A stretch of DNA of 64,000 bases from Rhizobium indicum (lineage in GTDB: Bacteria; Pseudomonadota; Alphaproteobacteria; Rhizobiales; Rhizobiaceae), in contig NZ_CP054021.1 of assembly GCF_005862305.2 (NCBI RefSeq), forward strand, positions 1,240,001 through 1,304,000. Reading direction: 5' to 3'. Position numbers and translations under genes: made by a program. The notes beneath the pieces are model-generated. The model saw only the letters and a program-made list of their open reading frames with translations. It was not told the DNA's origin and did not search any database. Position 1 is the stretch's first letter. Every line of letters starts with the position of its first letter. Of the stretch, positions 1 through 8,775 are shown one piece after another.

Positions 1-79
1 TGTCTCATTCCGTACCATTCCACCGGTCGAGTCACGACCCTGATAAGTTGAATCAACTGATTTGGTATAGAAGGAGAAA

Positions 80-259
80 ATGATGACTGTCACCGTGATC
101 AAACCCGCACAGGATCGGAAAAAAGTGTCCGATGCTTATGAACTTGACTATTTTGTGCAGAAACACGCCATCGCCAGAATGGACGCGATCCGGATTCTCA
201 ATCTGCACCGATCTGATCGAGATGCCTCCGATCGCGCCGCGCATCGTCTCAAAAGGTGA
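80..259 (+). CDS. Small conserved-looking hypothetical protein (59 aa)
   Basis: A 59-codon frame opens with ATG at 80 (a second ATG at 83), directly after a good ribosome binding site (AAGGAG at 71-76). It ends at TGA 257-259. The product is charged and probably helical: a segment reading YELDYFVQKHAI is followed by Asp/Arg/Ala-rich residues and a basic C-terminus. It has no signal peptide or membrane segment. The shape recalls the tiny DUF3606-like proteins common in Rhizobiales, but the assignment is only an impression. It stands alone, convergent with the hypothetical gene at 297-503. Function unknown. Confidence 0.55.
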   Translation: MMTVTVIKPAQDRKKVSDAYELDYFVQKHAIARMDAIRILNLHRSDRDASDRAAHRLKR

Positions 260-296
260 TCTACCAACCGGGACGAGACGGACGGGATTTTCCCTT

Positions 297-503
297 TCAT
301 TTGCCAATGAGATTTAACGCGAGGCCGACCAGCGCATCCTTGGTCGTCGTCCCCTTTTGAAAGGCATACAAAAGAACGGTTAAGAGATCCGAGCCGTCTT
401 CGCTATCGGGCGAGATGTCATGCCGGGCGCAGGCCTCTTGGAAGGCGATCAGGAGCACTGTCGAAGCGGTCTCGTCTACATGGTGATTGTAAAATGAAGT
501 CAC
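297..503 (-). CDS. Hypothetical protein (68 aa)
   Basis: ATG at 503 is preceded by a modest AAGG ribosome binding site. The 68-residue product is soluble, acidic in the middle and has no recognisable catalytic motif. The second half (TVLLYAFQKGTTTKDALVGLALNLIGK region) looks like amphipathic helix. It lies convergent with the 59-aa gene and upstream, on the same strand, of the Crp/Fnr regulator. Not recognised; probably a genus-level orphan. Confidence 0.45.
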   Translation of the reverse strand: MTSFYNHHVDETASTVLLIAFQEACARHDISPDSEDGSDLLTVLLYAFQKGTTTKDALVGLALNLIGK

Positions 504-549
504 GCATCATCCTTAAGGGTTGCCGACGTCAAATGCGTTCAGTTGTCGA

Positions 550-1317
550 TCAGGCAGGCCGTATCAATGGCGCGGCATCATTCGGAACCGGCTTCGATTT
601 ACCAAGAGGAATGCCGGTCAGCCGTTCGTATTCTATCTCAGCCGGGCCATAGGTGCCTTGGCAGAGGTGCATCAGCCCGGTGCGGTCCTGCACGAGAACT
701 GCCCCACGTTGCGATTTGATGAAGTGCTTCGCTTCTAGAATTTGCAGGGCCACTGTTACACCCGGCCTACGCACGCCAAGCATCATCGCAAGAAATTCAT
801 GGGTCACATAGAAGCTGTCGCCACTGACGCGGTCGTGAACCATGAGGATCCATCGCGCCAGCCGCTCTTCCAGTTTGATCTGACCGTTTGCAAGAGCGGT
901 GTAGGTGGTCTGGATACCGAGCGTACGGGCATAATGCATCAAGAGTTCTGTTAACGCGGCGCTCTGAGACATCGCGTCTTGAAGATTGCCGGCAGAAATA
1001 CGAAGCGCCGAGCCGCCCATCTGGACGAAGCAGTCGAACGGGCTTTCTGTATCGCCCTGGACCAGCGACGTTCCAGTCATGCCATCCCTGCCGAAAAGGC
1101 CGACCTCGACGGTTGAACCGCCCTCTTTGCTTGCCACCACCGAACCAAGACCCGTCTCGAAAAAATAGACGAAGTTGATCGGCTGATGCGCCTTTTCGAG
1201 CGACTGACGAAGGTTGAGCTGCATTCTCTCCAGACTGGGGGCAAGCAGGCGCCGATCTTCAGGGGCAAGGGCACACAACAAATGGTTCTGGAACGTGCTC
1301 ATATTTTGGTTGGTCAT
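550..1317 (-). CDS. Crp/Fnr-family transcriptional regulator
   Basis: This is a cytoplasmic one-component regulator with an N-terminal cyclic-nucleotide-binding-type beta barrel (about residues 15-130) and a C-terminal winged helix-turn-helix (LAMMLGVRRPGVTVALQILE region, about 180-215). It lacks the Cys cluster of true Fnr and the conserved cAMP-binding Arg/Ser set is not obvious, so the ligand is unknown. The frame is open upstream to 1353, but ATG at 1317 (MTNQNMSTF) matches family length better (255 aa); an alternative ATG lies at 1302. Inverted repeats lie just upstream at 1354-1380 and 1426-1439 and may be autoregulatory or promoter elements. Many such rhizobial proteins are orphan regulators. 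Confidence 0.85.
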   Translation of the reverse strand: MTNQNMSTFQNHLLCALAPEDRRLLAPSLERMQLNLRQSLEKAHQPINFVYFFETGLGSVVASKEGGSTVEVGLFGRDGMTGTSLVQGDTESPFDCFVQMGGSALRISAGNLQDAMSQSAALTELLMHYARTLGIQTTYTALANGQIKLEERLARWILMVHDRVSGDSFYVTHEFLAMMLGVRRPGVTVALQILEAKHFIKSQRGAVLVQDRTGLMHLCQGTYGPAEIEYERLTGIPLGKSKPVPNDAAPLIRPA

Positions 1318-1353
1318 CGTGCTCTCTGGGGCGAAAGCACGACGATCTTCCAA

Positions 1354-1380
1354 ACGTCAGCGCCCTTACGTGGCTGACGT
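1354..1380. promoter_or_regulatory. Inverted repeat upstream of the Crp/Fnr gene
   Basis: Perfect 8-bp arms ACGTCAGC (1354-1361) and GCTGACGT (1373-1380) are separated by 11 nt, 37-63 nt upstream of the preferred start at 1317. It may be an operator; the binding protein is unknown. Confidence 0.35.
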
Positions 1381-1425
1381 CATATATAAGGTTGCGCTTA
1401 AAAACTGCATTGCGCAACAACTTTT

Positions 1426-1439
1426 GTACGAAATCGTAC
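1426..1439. promoter_or_regulatory. Short palindrome in the Crp/Fnr promoter region
   Basis: GTACGA-AA-TCGTAC is a 6+2+6 palindrome between the Crp/Fnr gene and the next hypothetical gene. It may be a second operator half or chance. Confidence 0.25.
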
Positions 1440-1488
1440 GGAGTTGCACCTAGGCGTTGTTTTGGAAGGAGGATTTGGCCCACACTGG

Positions 1489-1839
1489 TTACGCTTGTGA
1501 TGCGGCGACTGGTCGTCGTTTGCCGATGCCGTTTCGGAGCGATGTCTCCTGAAGTTTGAGTCGGCGAACTTCATCTTCCCCGCGCGCAGCGAGAATGAAA
1601 ACACGTTCTTTCCCATCGGGAGCTCGAACCTCGGCGACAACGTCTCGCGCTATCAGCTCTTCCATGGTGATATCCGATACCCCCGGGATCACCGAAGTCG
1701 GCTGCGGTTCTGGATAATATTGGTCGAGAAATCTGATAGCCTTGTTTTGTCTGTTGCCGAGGCCAAGCCGCGGCCCGTCGTCAAATTCCTCCCTGCGTTC
1801 ACATTGCACTTGGCTTGACGAAGCCGGTCGACGTTTCAT
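1489..1839 (-). CDS. Hypothetical protein (116 aa)
   Basis: The start at 1839 is chosen because ATG there follows a strong GAGAGGAAA ribosome binding site; the frame is open further upstream but that part is low-complexity and lacks an initiation signal. The product is soluble, with a basic N-terminus (MKRRPASSS), a central FLDQYYPEPQP stretch and an acidic/basic alternating C-terminal half. No known family is recognised. It reads toward the Crp/Fnr gene with 171 bp between them, so an operon is uncertain. Confidence 0.55.
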   Translation of the reverse strand: MKRRPASSSQVQCERREEFDDGPRLGLGNRQNKAIRFLDQYYPEPQPTSVIPGVSDITMEELIARDVVAEVRAPDGKERVFILAARGEDEVRRLKLQETSLRNGIGKRRPVAASQA

Positions 1840-2350
1840 CGCTATTTCCTCTCGCGTTTTTGATATGATCGGGAAGTCGGTGAGTTGCAGACCGGATGGG
1901 TAAAAAGCTCGTCTGCCTTTTCGTTGGCCATAGGAAGAAAACGGGAAAATCCCTCTATTCTTCACGACATCGCGCCAGATTGGCACAGCTTGCACATACT
2001 GACGGGCACAACGAGCCGTTGCAACAATAGTTCCGTGTGTATCGACTCTCAGCGCGCTGGAGCGGCCGGCGTCAGCTGTCGGGTCCGCAATCGGGATAGG
2101 CGGCCCTACTCATCTTCAGTAGTCCGGTTGGAGCTCCGAGGCTAGTAGAACTAACGGTTCGACCGCTTGCAAGCTTAGCTCGACAGAAAAATATCTAAGG
2201 GCCCCTTCGCGTCTGACATTGCTTCAGGATCGAGACGCTGGGATTGGCCCGAGGGACGCTTGTCACGTGCGGCAGTTTCGATTCATCCGGCAATGCGGTG
2301 CAGGAAGGCCTTGCCATACTGACCTGGCGCCGTTTTGCGAGGCGCGGAAG
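1840..2350. other. Intergenic region, no supported gene
   Basis: About 510 bp between the start of the 116-aa hypothetical gene and the 3' end of the peptidoglycan-binding gene. Open frames here have no ribosome binding site or protein-like composition. No repeat family seen elsewhere in the window is present. It presumably holds the promoter of the 116-aa gene. Confidence 0.5.
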
Positions 2351-3268
2351 CTAGATCGCCCCGATGTCCTTAAGTTTCTTCAGCACAGCCTGGTTCGGCT
2401 CGCCGTCTTCGGGCAGGTTGTAGTGCTTCTGAAAATGGCGGATGGCCGCGCGGGTCTGTTCGCCGGCAACGCCGTCGACGCCGACATTGGCATAGGCCAT
2501 GTTGGAAAGACCCTTCTGGATCTTCAACACCAGGTCGACATTGGTGATTTGGCTGGATGGAACCTGCTTTGCCGCAGATGGAACCGTTTTGACGGTCTTC
2601 TCGGCGCTGCGGATCGCCGCGGCCACCGGGTCTTCCGCCGCCGCCTTCGAGCTCACATCCTCGGGCGGCCTTTCGGCGGGTACGGTCGAGGGGCCGGCAG
2701 CATCGGTCTTCAGCGCCACTAGCACCTCTGGTGTCGGATCGCCGGTCTGGGTCATGCCGACGGTTTCCTCGAAGAACAGAATGGCCGCACTGGTGCGGGG
2801 CCGATAATGCCGTCGGGTATGCCGTTATAGAGGCCGCGACGCACCAGCTGCTGCTGGATGTCCATGACGAGCTGGCTCGGCTGCTGGCCGGGTGCGGCAG
2901 GCGCCGGTGTCGCGTTGGTGGTGGCGGTATCCTGCGGCCGTTCGATCCGGAAGGTGGTGACGTCGCCCTGTTGCTCCTCGGCCGGGCGGCGGGCGCCGAT
3001 CACGGTCGGAGACTGCGGATCGCGGGTGCGGAAGATCGGATGCGGATGCAGGCCCGGCTGATACCAGAGCGCATTGGCGGCGACGAAGGAGAAGATGACG
3101 GCGAAGGTGATCGCGCCGCCGGCGACCGACGGATTGCGGCCGATGACGCCGCCGAGCACCGAGGCGCCCTGCAGGCCGACCCCGCCGAGCACGGATGCGC
3201 CCTGCAGGCCGAGCCCGCCGAGGGCGGCAGCGCCTGACATCAGAAGGCCCGGCTGCTGCCGTTTTCCC

Positions 3269-3297
<29 letters not shown>
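2351..3297 (-). pseudogene. Peptidoglycan-binding domain protein split by a one-base frameshift
   Basis: Two frames together make one protein. The N-terminal part (ATG at 3297, after AAGAGGGGCG) has a basic N-terminus, Gly/Leu repeats (GLQGASVLGGV twice), one membrane helix, a Pro/Ala linker and the beginning of a peptidoglycan-binding_1 repeat (QLVRRGLYNGIPDGIIG). It then runs out of frame and stops near 2752. In the other frame the expected continuation follows: TSAAILFFEETVGMTQTGDP, a linker, and a second binding repeat (TRAAIRHFQKHYNLP). The shift lies in the GCGGGG run at about 2795-2802 and looks like one missing base. The intact protein would be a membrane-anchored wall-binding protein of about 315 aa. 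It overlaps the upstream kinase gene by 29 nt, so the two are probably co-transcribed. Whether the shift is real or a base-call error cannot be told here. Confidence 0.75.
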
Positions 3298-4780
<1,483 letters not shown>

Positions 4781-5261
4781 CCAGCCGCCAATGTTACTCA
4801 ATACACGCACGCAATACCCGCCCGAAAGGCTGTCTATCGATCCGGACAATAGGCCTTGGCGACTTAAAGAAAGGATAAGGCAAAAGCGCTGTTCACAGCC
4901 TGAAACGGCTGAAATTCTCGTTTTGAAGCATCTGGAAGGCTCTTTGCCTTTTGTGGTTAATAGGGGGTAAGCGACGGATTTTCCTCATATTTCAGCATTG
5001 CGTTAACTCCTGTGGCAAGGCGAGCCGGCAAAAGTCCTGCAATTGCAAGCAGGTGCTGCCCTGATGCTTAACGGCGATCGCTCGCATTCGACTAAAATGT
5101 CCCTCAAATGCCGTTCGCTAAAATTTGAACTAAATTTGCCGCAAATGCGCGTGAGTTTCGAAAAGCGGCATTCGCAACTTGGCGGTAGGGTGAAAACACA
5201 CCGGACAACCGGCCTGATTCGGCAACAAGAACCGGACGGGGAAACAGGATGGGCAACGACA
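4781..5261. other. Divergent promoter region, no gene seen
   Basis: About 480 bp between the sensor kinase (minus) and the DUF5330 gene (plus), AT-richer than its surroundings. It should hold both promoters. I see no convincing operator; TTAA-type motifs near 4957 do not match a full CtrA site. Confidence 0.45.
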
Positions 5262-5756
5262 ATGTGGTTTCTGATCAAAGGATCCTTCTGGTTTGGCCTC
5301 GTGCTCGTGCTTCTTTCCGTCTTCAGCACGGAGAGTTCCGACAAGCTCGCCAACGGCCCGCAATTGCAGCTGTCCGACGCGTTCACGGCGGCAAGCGGCG
5401 CCTATGACTATTTGACCGGCATGTGCTCGGAGAAGCCCGAAGTCTGCGCCAAGGGTACGGAGACCCTCACCGCACTCGGCTACCGGGCCCGCGAAGGCGC
5501 CCGCGTTGCCTATGAACTTCTCGACAGCCAGTTCAAGGACGAGGCGCCGGCGACCGCAAAGCTTGCCGAACCGCAGATGCCGGTGGCGCTCAACATGCCT
5601 TCCCTCACCACGCCTGCCATCCAGGAAAAGGTGCGCGAGGCAAAAGCCGCGCTCAACCAGCCGATGCCTTACCGTCCGCCGGTCGAAGATGACGCCTCCT
5701 CTGAGACGGTGGTGACCGGCGCGATCCCGCTGCCGACGCCGAAGCCGGCGACCTGA
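5262..5756 (+). CDS. DUF5330 family protein, membrane-anchored or exported
   Basis: The start at 5262 (MWFLIKGSFWFGLVLVLL) gives a 164-aa protein beginning with a hydrophobic N-terminal segment (residues 2-21), either an uncleaved anchor or a signal. The body holds two Cys (GMCSEKPEVC) and repeated Ala/Glu helices. The C-terminal third is Pro-rich and ends LPTPKPAT. I recognise the DUF5330 pattern found in Rhizobiaceae; its function is unknown. The frame is open upstream to 5043, but that part overlaps the promoter region and is not protein-like. Downstream come a repeat, a leader ORF with terminator, and sufE. Confidence 0.7.
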   Translation: MWFLIKGSFWFGLVLVLLSVFSTESSDKLANGPQLQLSDAFTAASGAYDYLTGMCSEKPEVCAKGTETLTALGYRAREGARVAYELLDSQFKDEAPATAKLAEPQMPVALNMPSLTTPAIQEKVREAKAALNQPMPYRPPVEDDASSETVVTGAIPLPTPKPAT

Positions 5757-5795
5757 CGAAATTCCTGCGGGTAATCGCCCGCAACGCATTTGTTC

Positions 5796-5848
5796 TTACG
5801 CAATTCCAGTCGGAAAACCACTTCGCACTTTTCCTGGAATTGCTTTGA
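5796..5848. repeat. Intergenic repeat, family B
   Basis: An imperfect inverted repeat of the form TTACGCAATTCC ... TTTTCCTGGAATTGCTTT. Related copies are at 6006-6067, 26537-26585, 39253-39327, 42271-42322 and, as a hybrid, 47094-47197. It is always intergenic or touches only a stop codon. Confidence 0.7.
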
Positions 5849-5874
5849 GCTTGCATCGGTGGTCCGCATGACGC

Positions 5875-5966
5875 GGAGATGCCCCATGCCTGACGTGCCT
5901 GCCCTGTTTAATTCAGCATGTTGCTGCGCCGTGAGGATGCCCATCCCTCACGGCGTTTCTTTTTAA
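5875..5966 (+). promoter_or_regulatory. Candidate cysteine-codon leader peptide / attenuator upstream of sufE
   Basis: GGAG (5875-5878) is followed with 7-nt spacing by ATG 5886. The 26-codon frame ends at TAA 5964-5966 and contains three consecutive Cys codons TGT TGC TGC at 5919-5927 (context NSACCCAVR). The third Cys codon touches the 5' arm of a strong intrinsic terminator (5927-5936 with 5946-5955, then TTTCTTTTT). A ribosome stalled on the Cys codons would cover this arm. The next gene is sufE, whose product takes sulfur derived from cysteine. Cys-limited attenuation is a reasonable inference; the sequence shows only the ORF, its ribosome binding site and the hairpin. Confidence 0.5.
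5927..5964 (+). terminator. Rho-independent terminator inside the leader ORF
   Basis: A 10-bp perfect stem CGCCGTGAGG / CCTCACGGCG with a 9-nt loop is followed by TTTCTTTTT. It lies 120 bp upstream of sufE and 170 bp after the DUF5330 gene. Confidence 0.75.
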
Positions 5967-6005
5967 CGGTTCAAATCTGCCGGTCTTTCACCTATATGCA
6001 GTCTT

Positions 6006-6067
6006 AGAGCACTTCCTGACGCATTCCGGACGCAAAACCGCTGCGCACTTTTGCTGGAACTGCTTTA
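6006..6067. repeat. Intergenic repeat, family B
   Basis: Sequence of the form GCATTCCGGACGCAAAACCG ... TTTTGCTGGAACTGCTTTA, the same family as 5796-5848. It sits between the terminator and the sufE ribosome binding site, so it is part of the sufE 5' region. Confidence 0.7.
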
Positions 6068-6085
6068 ATAGTGAAAGGCTTCTCC

Positions 6086-6508
6086 ATGGCATCCCTCGAC
6101 CAGATCATCGACGACTTCGCTTTCCTGGACGATTGGGAAGATCGCTACCGTTATGTCATCGAGCTCGGCAAGGCGCTGCCCGACCTGGCCGAGGAGAAGC
6201 GTACCTCGGAGAACAAGGTGATGGGCTGCGCCAGCCAGGTGTGGCTGGTGAGCCATACAGCAGGCGATCCCGACAATCCGGTCATGAGCTTCGAGGGTGA
6301 TTCCGACGCCCATATCGTGCGCGGCCTCGTCGCCATCGTGCTTGCCACCTATTCCGGCAAGACCGCATCCGAGATCGCCGGGCTCGATGCCTTCGAGATA
6401 TTCTCGAAGATCGGCCTGGTGGAGAACCTGTCATCGCAGCGCTCGAACGGATTGCGCTCGATGGTGAACAGGATCCGCGAAGAGGCAAGAGTCCGCGCTG
6501 CGGCTTGA
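6086..6508 (+). CDS. sufE: Cysteine desulfuration protein SufE
   Basis: SufE accepts persulfide sulfur from the cysteine desulfurase SufS and delivers it to the SUF scaffold for Fe-S cluster assembly in the cytoplasm. The 140-aa product has the family pattern: an N-terminal helical region with DDWEDRYRYVIELGK, the acceptor Cys at about residue 48 in VMGCASQVWL, and a conserved C-terminal region GLRSMVNRI. ATG 6086 follows GAAAGG at 7-nt spacing and is preferred over GTG 6071. It is not next to the other suf genes. A candidate Cys-codon attenuator lies upstream. Confidence 0.93.
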   Translation: MASLDQIIDDFAFLDDWEDRYRYVIELGKALPDLAEEKRTSENKVMGCASQVWLVSHTAGDPDNPVMSFEGDSDAHIVRGLVAIVLATYSGKTASEIAGLDAFEIFSKIGLVENLSSQRSNGLRSMVNRIREEARVRAAA

Positions 6509-6700
6509 CCGCGATCGTGGCTGGCCGGCTTTGAGAGCCGCAATCCAGTATATTAACACTTGCTCATAGTATAGGAATACATTCTAAGCCTGTCGGCAAA
6601 GCATAAGACGGGATCTCTTACGCTGCCGTGGGCGTCCGGCCGAATCAGTTGCGACGCTCGAAATACCCGAAAGGTATTTCTTCGTCTTGCGAAGGCACAA

Positions 6701-6727
6701 AAAAGCCGGGCACAAGACCCGGCTTTT
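6701..6727 (-). terminator. Terminator downstream of rosR
   Basis: AAAAGCCGGG (6701-6710) pairs with CCCGGCTTTT (6718-6727). On the minus strand the stem is followed by TTTTTTGTG, a classic intrinsic terminator 24 bp after the rosR stop. It can also act on plus-strand transcription from sufE. Confidence 0.85.
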
Positions 6728-6750
6728 GTCGTCGATGCTTTCGAAAAAGC

Positions 6751-7182
6751 TCAGCCGCGGCCGCGCTTGCGGCGCTGCCCGAGGCCCATCTCCTTTGCCA
6801 AGCGCGAACGCGCTTCGGCATAAGCGGGCGCTACCATCGGGTAATCGGTCGGCAGGTCCCACTTCTCGCGGTATTCTTCCGGCGAGAGGCTGTGATGCGT
6901 CATCAGGTGACGCTTGAGGGACTTGAAGTTGCCGCCGCATTCCAAACACGTGATCTGCTCGTCCTGTACGGACTTGCGGACAGAAACTGCAGGCTTCTGT
7001 TTTTCGACGATCGCCGCAGCAGGCTGCGGTACGGACGTGTTGCTCAGTGCCGAATGCACGTCGGAAATCAGATTGGCCAGGTCGCTGACCGGTACAACAT
7101 GGTTGCTGACATAGGCCGCGACGATGTCGGCTGTCAGTTCCACAAGCAGCTCCGGCGCACTGCCGGTCGCTATATCCGTCAT
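6751..7182 (-). CDS. rosR: RosR/MucR-family zinc-finger transcriptional regulator
   Basis: The 143-aa protein matches the Ros/MucR family across its length. It has an N-terminal oligomerisation region, a linker, a prokaryotic C2H2 zinc finger (Cys79, Cys82, His92, His96; CxxC-x9-HxxxH) and a basic tail QRRKRGRG. These proteins bind AT-rich promoter DNA and in Rhizobium control exopolysaccharide synthesis, motility and nodulation competitiveness. The rosR name reflects its close likeness to the R. leguminosarum/R. etli protein; mucR is the S. meliloti name. It is followed by a strong terminator and preceded by about 440 bp of mostly AT-rich non-coding DNA, consistent with complex autoregulated expression. 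Confidence 0.93.
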   Translation of the reverse strand: MTDIATGSAPELLVELTADIVAAYVSNHVVPVSDLANLISDVHSALSNTSVPQPAAAIVEKQKPAVSVRKSVQDEQITCLECGGNFKSLKRHLMTHHSLSPEEYREKWDLPTDYPMVAPAYAEARSRLAKEMGLGQRRKRGRG

Positions 7183-7622
7183 ATTCTTTCTCCTGTTAGC
7201 ATGCTCAAACGGTCTTTGACTGACACGCCAAAGACCCGCCTCGTAGAAGCGAACAGCAAAAGCACAGGAAGCGACCTTCTGTTTCGAAAAACGCGAAATC
7301 CACCCCTAGATTCCGAAGAGCGTGACCTGTTCTTATACTGCCTGACTGGAAACCACTACGTCATGCCCCAGGCGATGGCCTCAGTTTAGACATTAAAAAT
7401 CAAAACTGACGGACTTGGAAGCAGTACGATTGCAATTCACAATCAGAACTCTACTTGCATTTTCAAATACCATCGTTTGGTCGAAAGGCCAATTATTATT
7501 TGTCGTTTTTCTTGAGAAAAAATGACAGATGAAGAATTGAGGGGCTCTTCGGCAAGCTTTACTCACAGCTTCCTGTGCATAAGTTTTGCATAAATCTGGT
7601 AAAGCCGCCGAACAGCATAGGC
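7183..7622 (-). promoter_or_regulatory. Long rosR upstream regulatory region
   Basis: 440 bp without a gene between mnhG (same strand) and rosR. The part from about 7385 to 7540 is clearly AT-rich with several A/T tracts, as expected for RosR/MucR binding. In R. leguminosarum the rosR upstream region is known to be long, with more than one promoter and autoregulation. I cannot place individual boxes with confidence. ATTCTTTCTCCTG immediately before the start gives the ribosome binding site (CAGGAGAAAG on the coding strand). Confidence 0.6.
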
Positions 7623-7955
7623 TCAACGATCCCTGATATCGTCACGGACCGAGAGTGCACCGAGATCATATCCCGAACGATGGGCAGCTCTGGCAAGCAG
7701 ATGGGCCGCCACCGGTGCCGTCAGCAGAAAGAAGACGAAACCGGCAATGGCGCGGGCGAGAATCGCCGGGTCCTGCGAATAAAGGCCGGCGGCAAGGAGC
7801 AACAGGCCGGAGCCGACAGTCCCCGCCTTCGAGGCCGAATGCATGCGCGTATAGAGATCAGGCAGCCGGACCAGGCCGATCGCTGCCGCAAGCGCAAAGA
7901 GCGAACCAACGATCAAAAGCAAGGCGGTGACGGCAGCCACGATATAATCGATCAT
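7623..7955 (-). CDS. mnhG: Mrp Na+/H+ (or K+/H+) antiporter subunit G
   Basis: A 110-aa membrane protein with three helices, starting [20 protein letters not shown]. The family signature [22 protein letters not shown] is around residues 27-48. Subunit G is an obligate small subunit of the multi-subunit Mrp/Pha antiporter in the inner membrane. The ATG at 7955 overlaps the mnhF stop by 4 nt (ATGA). It is the last gene of the operon and ends in a polar RDDIRDR tail. Confidence 0.92.
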   Translation of the reverse strand: MIDYIVAAVTALLLIVGSLFALAAAIGLVRLPDLYTRMHSASKAGTVGSGLLLLAAGLYSQDPAILARAIAGFVFFLLTAPVAAHLLARAAHRSGYDLGALSVRDDIRDR

Positions 7956-8305
7956 CGCTTCTTCCCCCCTGCCCGGCGTTTTTGCGTGTTGCCATTTGCC
8001 GCAGATGCGGACGGCTTCGATTTGATGTTGCCGCGCGACAGCACGAATCGGGCGAAGGCGACAGTCGCCAGGAAACCGACGAGGCCGAGCGAGATGGCAA
8101 TATCGATATAGAGCGAAAAGCCTGTCTTGACCGCGATGACGGCGATGAAACCGATAGCGATGCCGGTCAGCATGTCGAGGGCGAGGATCCGGTCCGGCAA
8201 TGTCGGGCCGGCAACGACGCGCCACACAGTCAGAATCAGCGCCAGGCCGAGGATGACGAGTGCGGCCGAGGACGCGACCGCGACGATGGCGGCAGGTGTG
8301 ATCAC
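7952..8305 (-). CDS. mnhF: Mrp antiporter subunit F
   Basis: The 117-aa protein has three membrane helices and the MnhF/PhaF core [20 protein letters not shown] followed by [11 protein letters not shown]. It ends in a basic Lys/Arg-rich cytoplasmic tail (KRRAGGKKR) longer than in many homologues. The start overlaps mnhE by 4 nt and the stop overlaps mnhG by 4 nt, so E-F-G are translationally coupled. Confidence 0.93.
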   Translation of the reverse strand: MITPAAIVAVASSAALVILGLALILTVWRVVAGPTLPDRILALDMLTGIAIGFIAVIAVKTGFSLYIDIAISLGLVGFLATVAFARFVLSRGNIKSKPSASAANGNTQKRRAGGKKR

Positions 8306-8775
8306 CGGAAGGCCTCCATGATCTTGCGTTCGAAACCGTAGGCAATATCACGCTTGGTCGCCTCCGGATCGGAACAATCAAGCGCGTGCACATAGAGCGT
8401 GCGGCGATCTGTGGAGACGTCGACCGAAAGCGTGCCTGGAGTCAGCGTGATGAGGTTTGCAAGCAGGGTGATCTCGAAATCGCTCGTCACCGTCAGCGGG
8501 AAGGCGAAGATGCCGGGCTTCAGCTTCATATCGGGCGAGAGCACGGTGACCGTGACCTTCCAGGCCGAGAGCGACAATTCCTTGAGGAACAGAGCGGCGA
8601 GCGAGAGTACCGGGAGGACGCGGGGGATACGTCCCTTGCCGCCGAAGGATTCGCGGATGATGACCAGCGCCAGGGCCCCGAGCAGGACGCCGAGGACGAG
8701 ATTGTGCAGCGAGGCGCTGCCGGTAACAGTGACCCAGGCAGTGGCAAGCAGCAGGTTGAAGAGGAAGAAGATCAC
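8302..8775 (-). CDS. mnhE: Mrp antiporter subunit E
   Basis: A 157-aa subunit starting at GTG 8775, which overlaps the mnhD TGA (GTGA). The frame is open far upstream, but that part lies inside mnhD. The N-terminal helices ([17 protein letters not shown]) are followed by the typical MnhE C-terminal domain: [19 protein letters not shown], then [11 protein letters not shown]. It is required for assembly of the Mrp complex. Confidence 0.92.
   Translation of the reverse strand: MIFFLFNLLLATAWVTVTGSASLHNLVLGVLLGALALVIIRESFGGKGRIPRVLPVLSLAALFLKELSLSAWKVTVTVLSPDMKLKPGIFAFPLTVTSDFEITLLANLITLTPGTLSVDVSTDRRTLYVHALDCSDPEATKRDIAYGFERKIMEAFR

Noticed and set aside
4950..4972. Possible CtrA site TTAA-N7-TAAG
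   Set aside because: The second half does not match TTAA; the position is not convincing.
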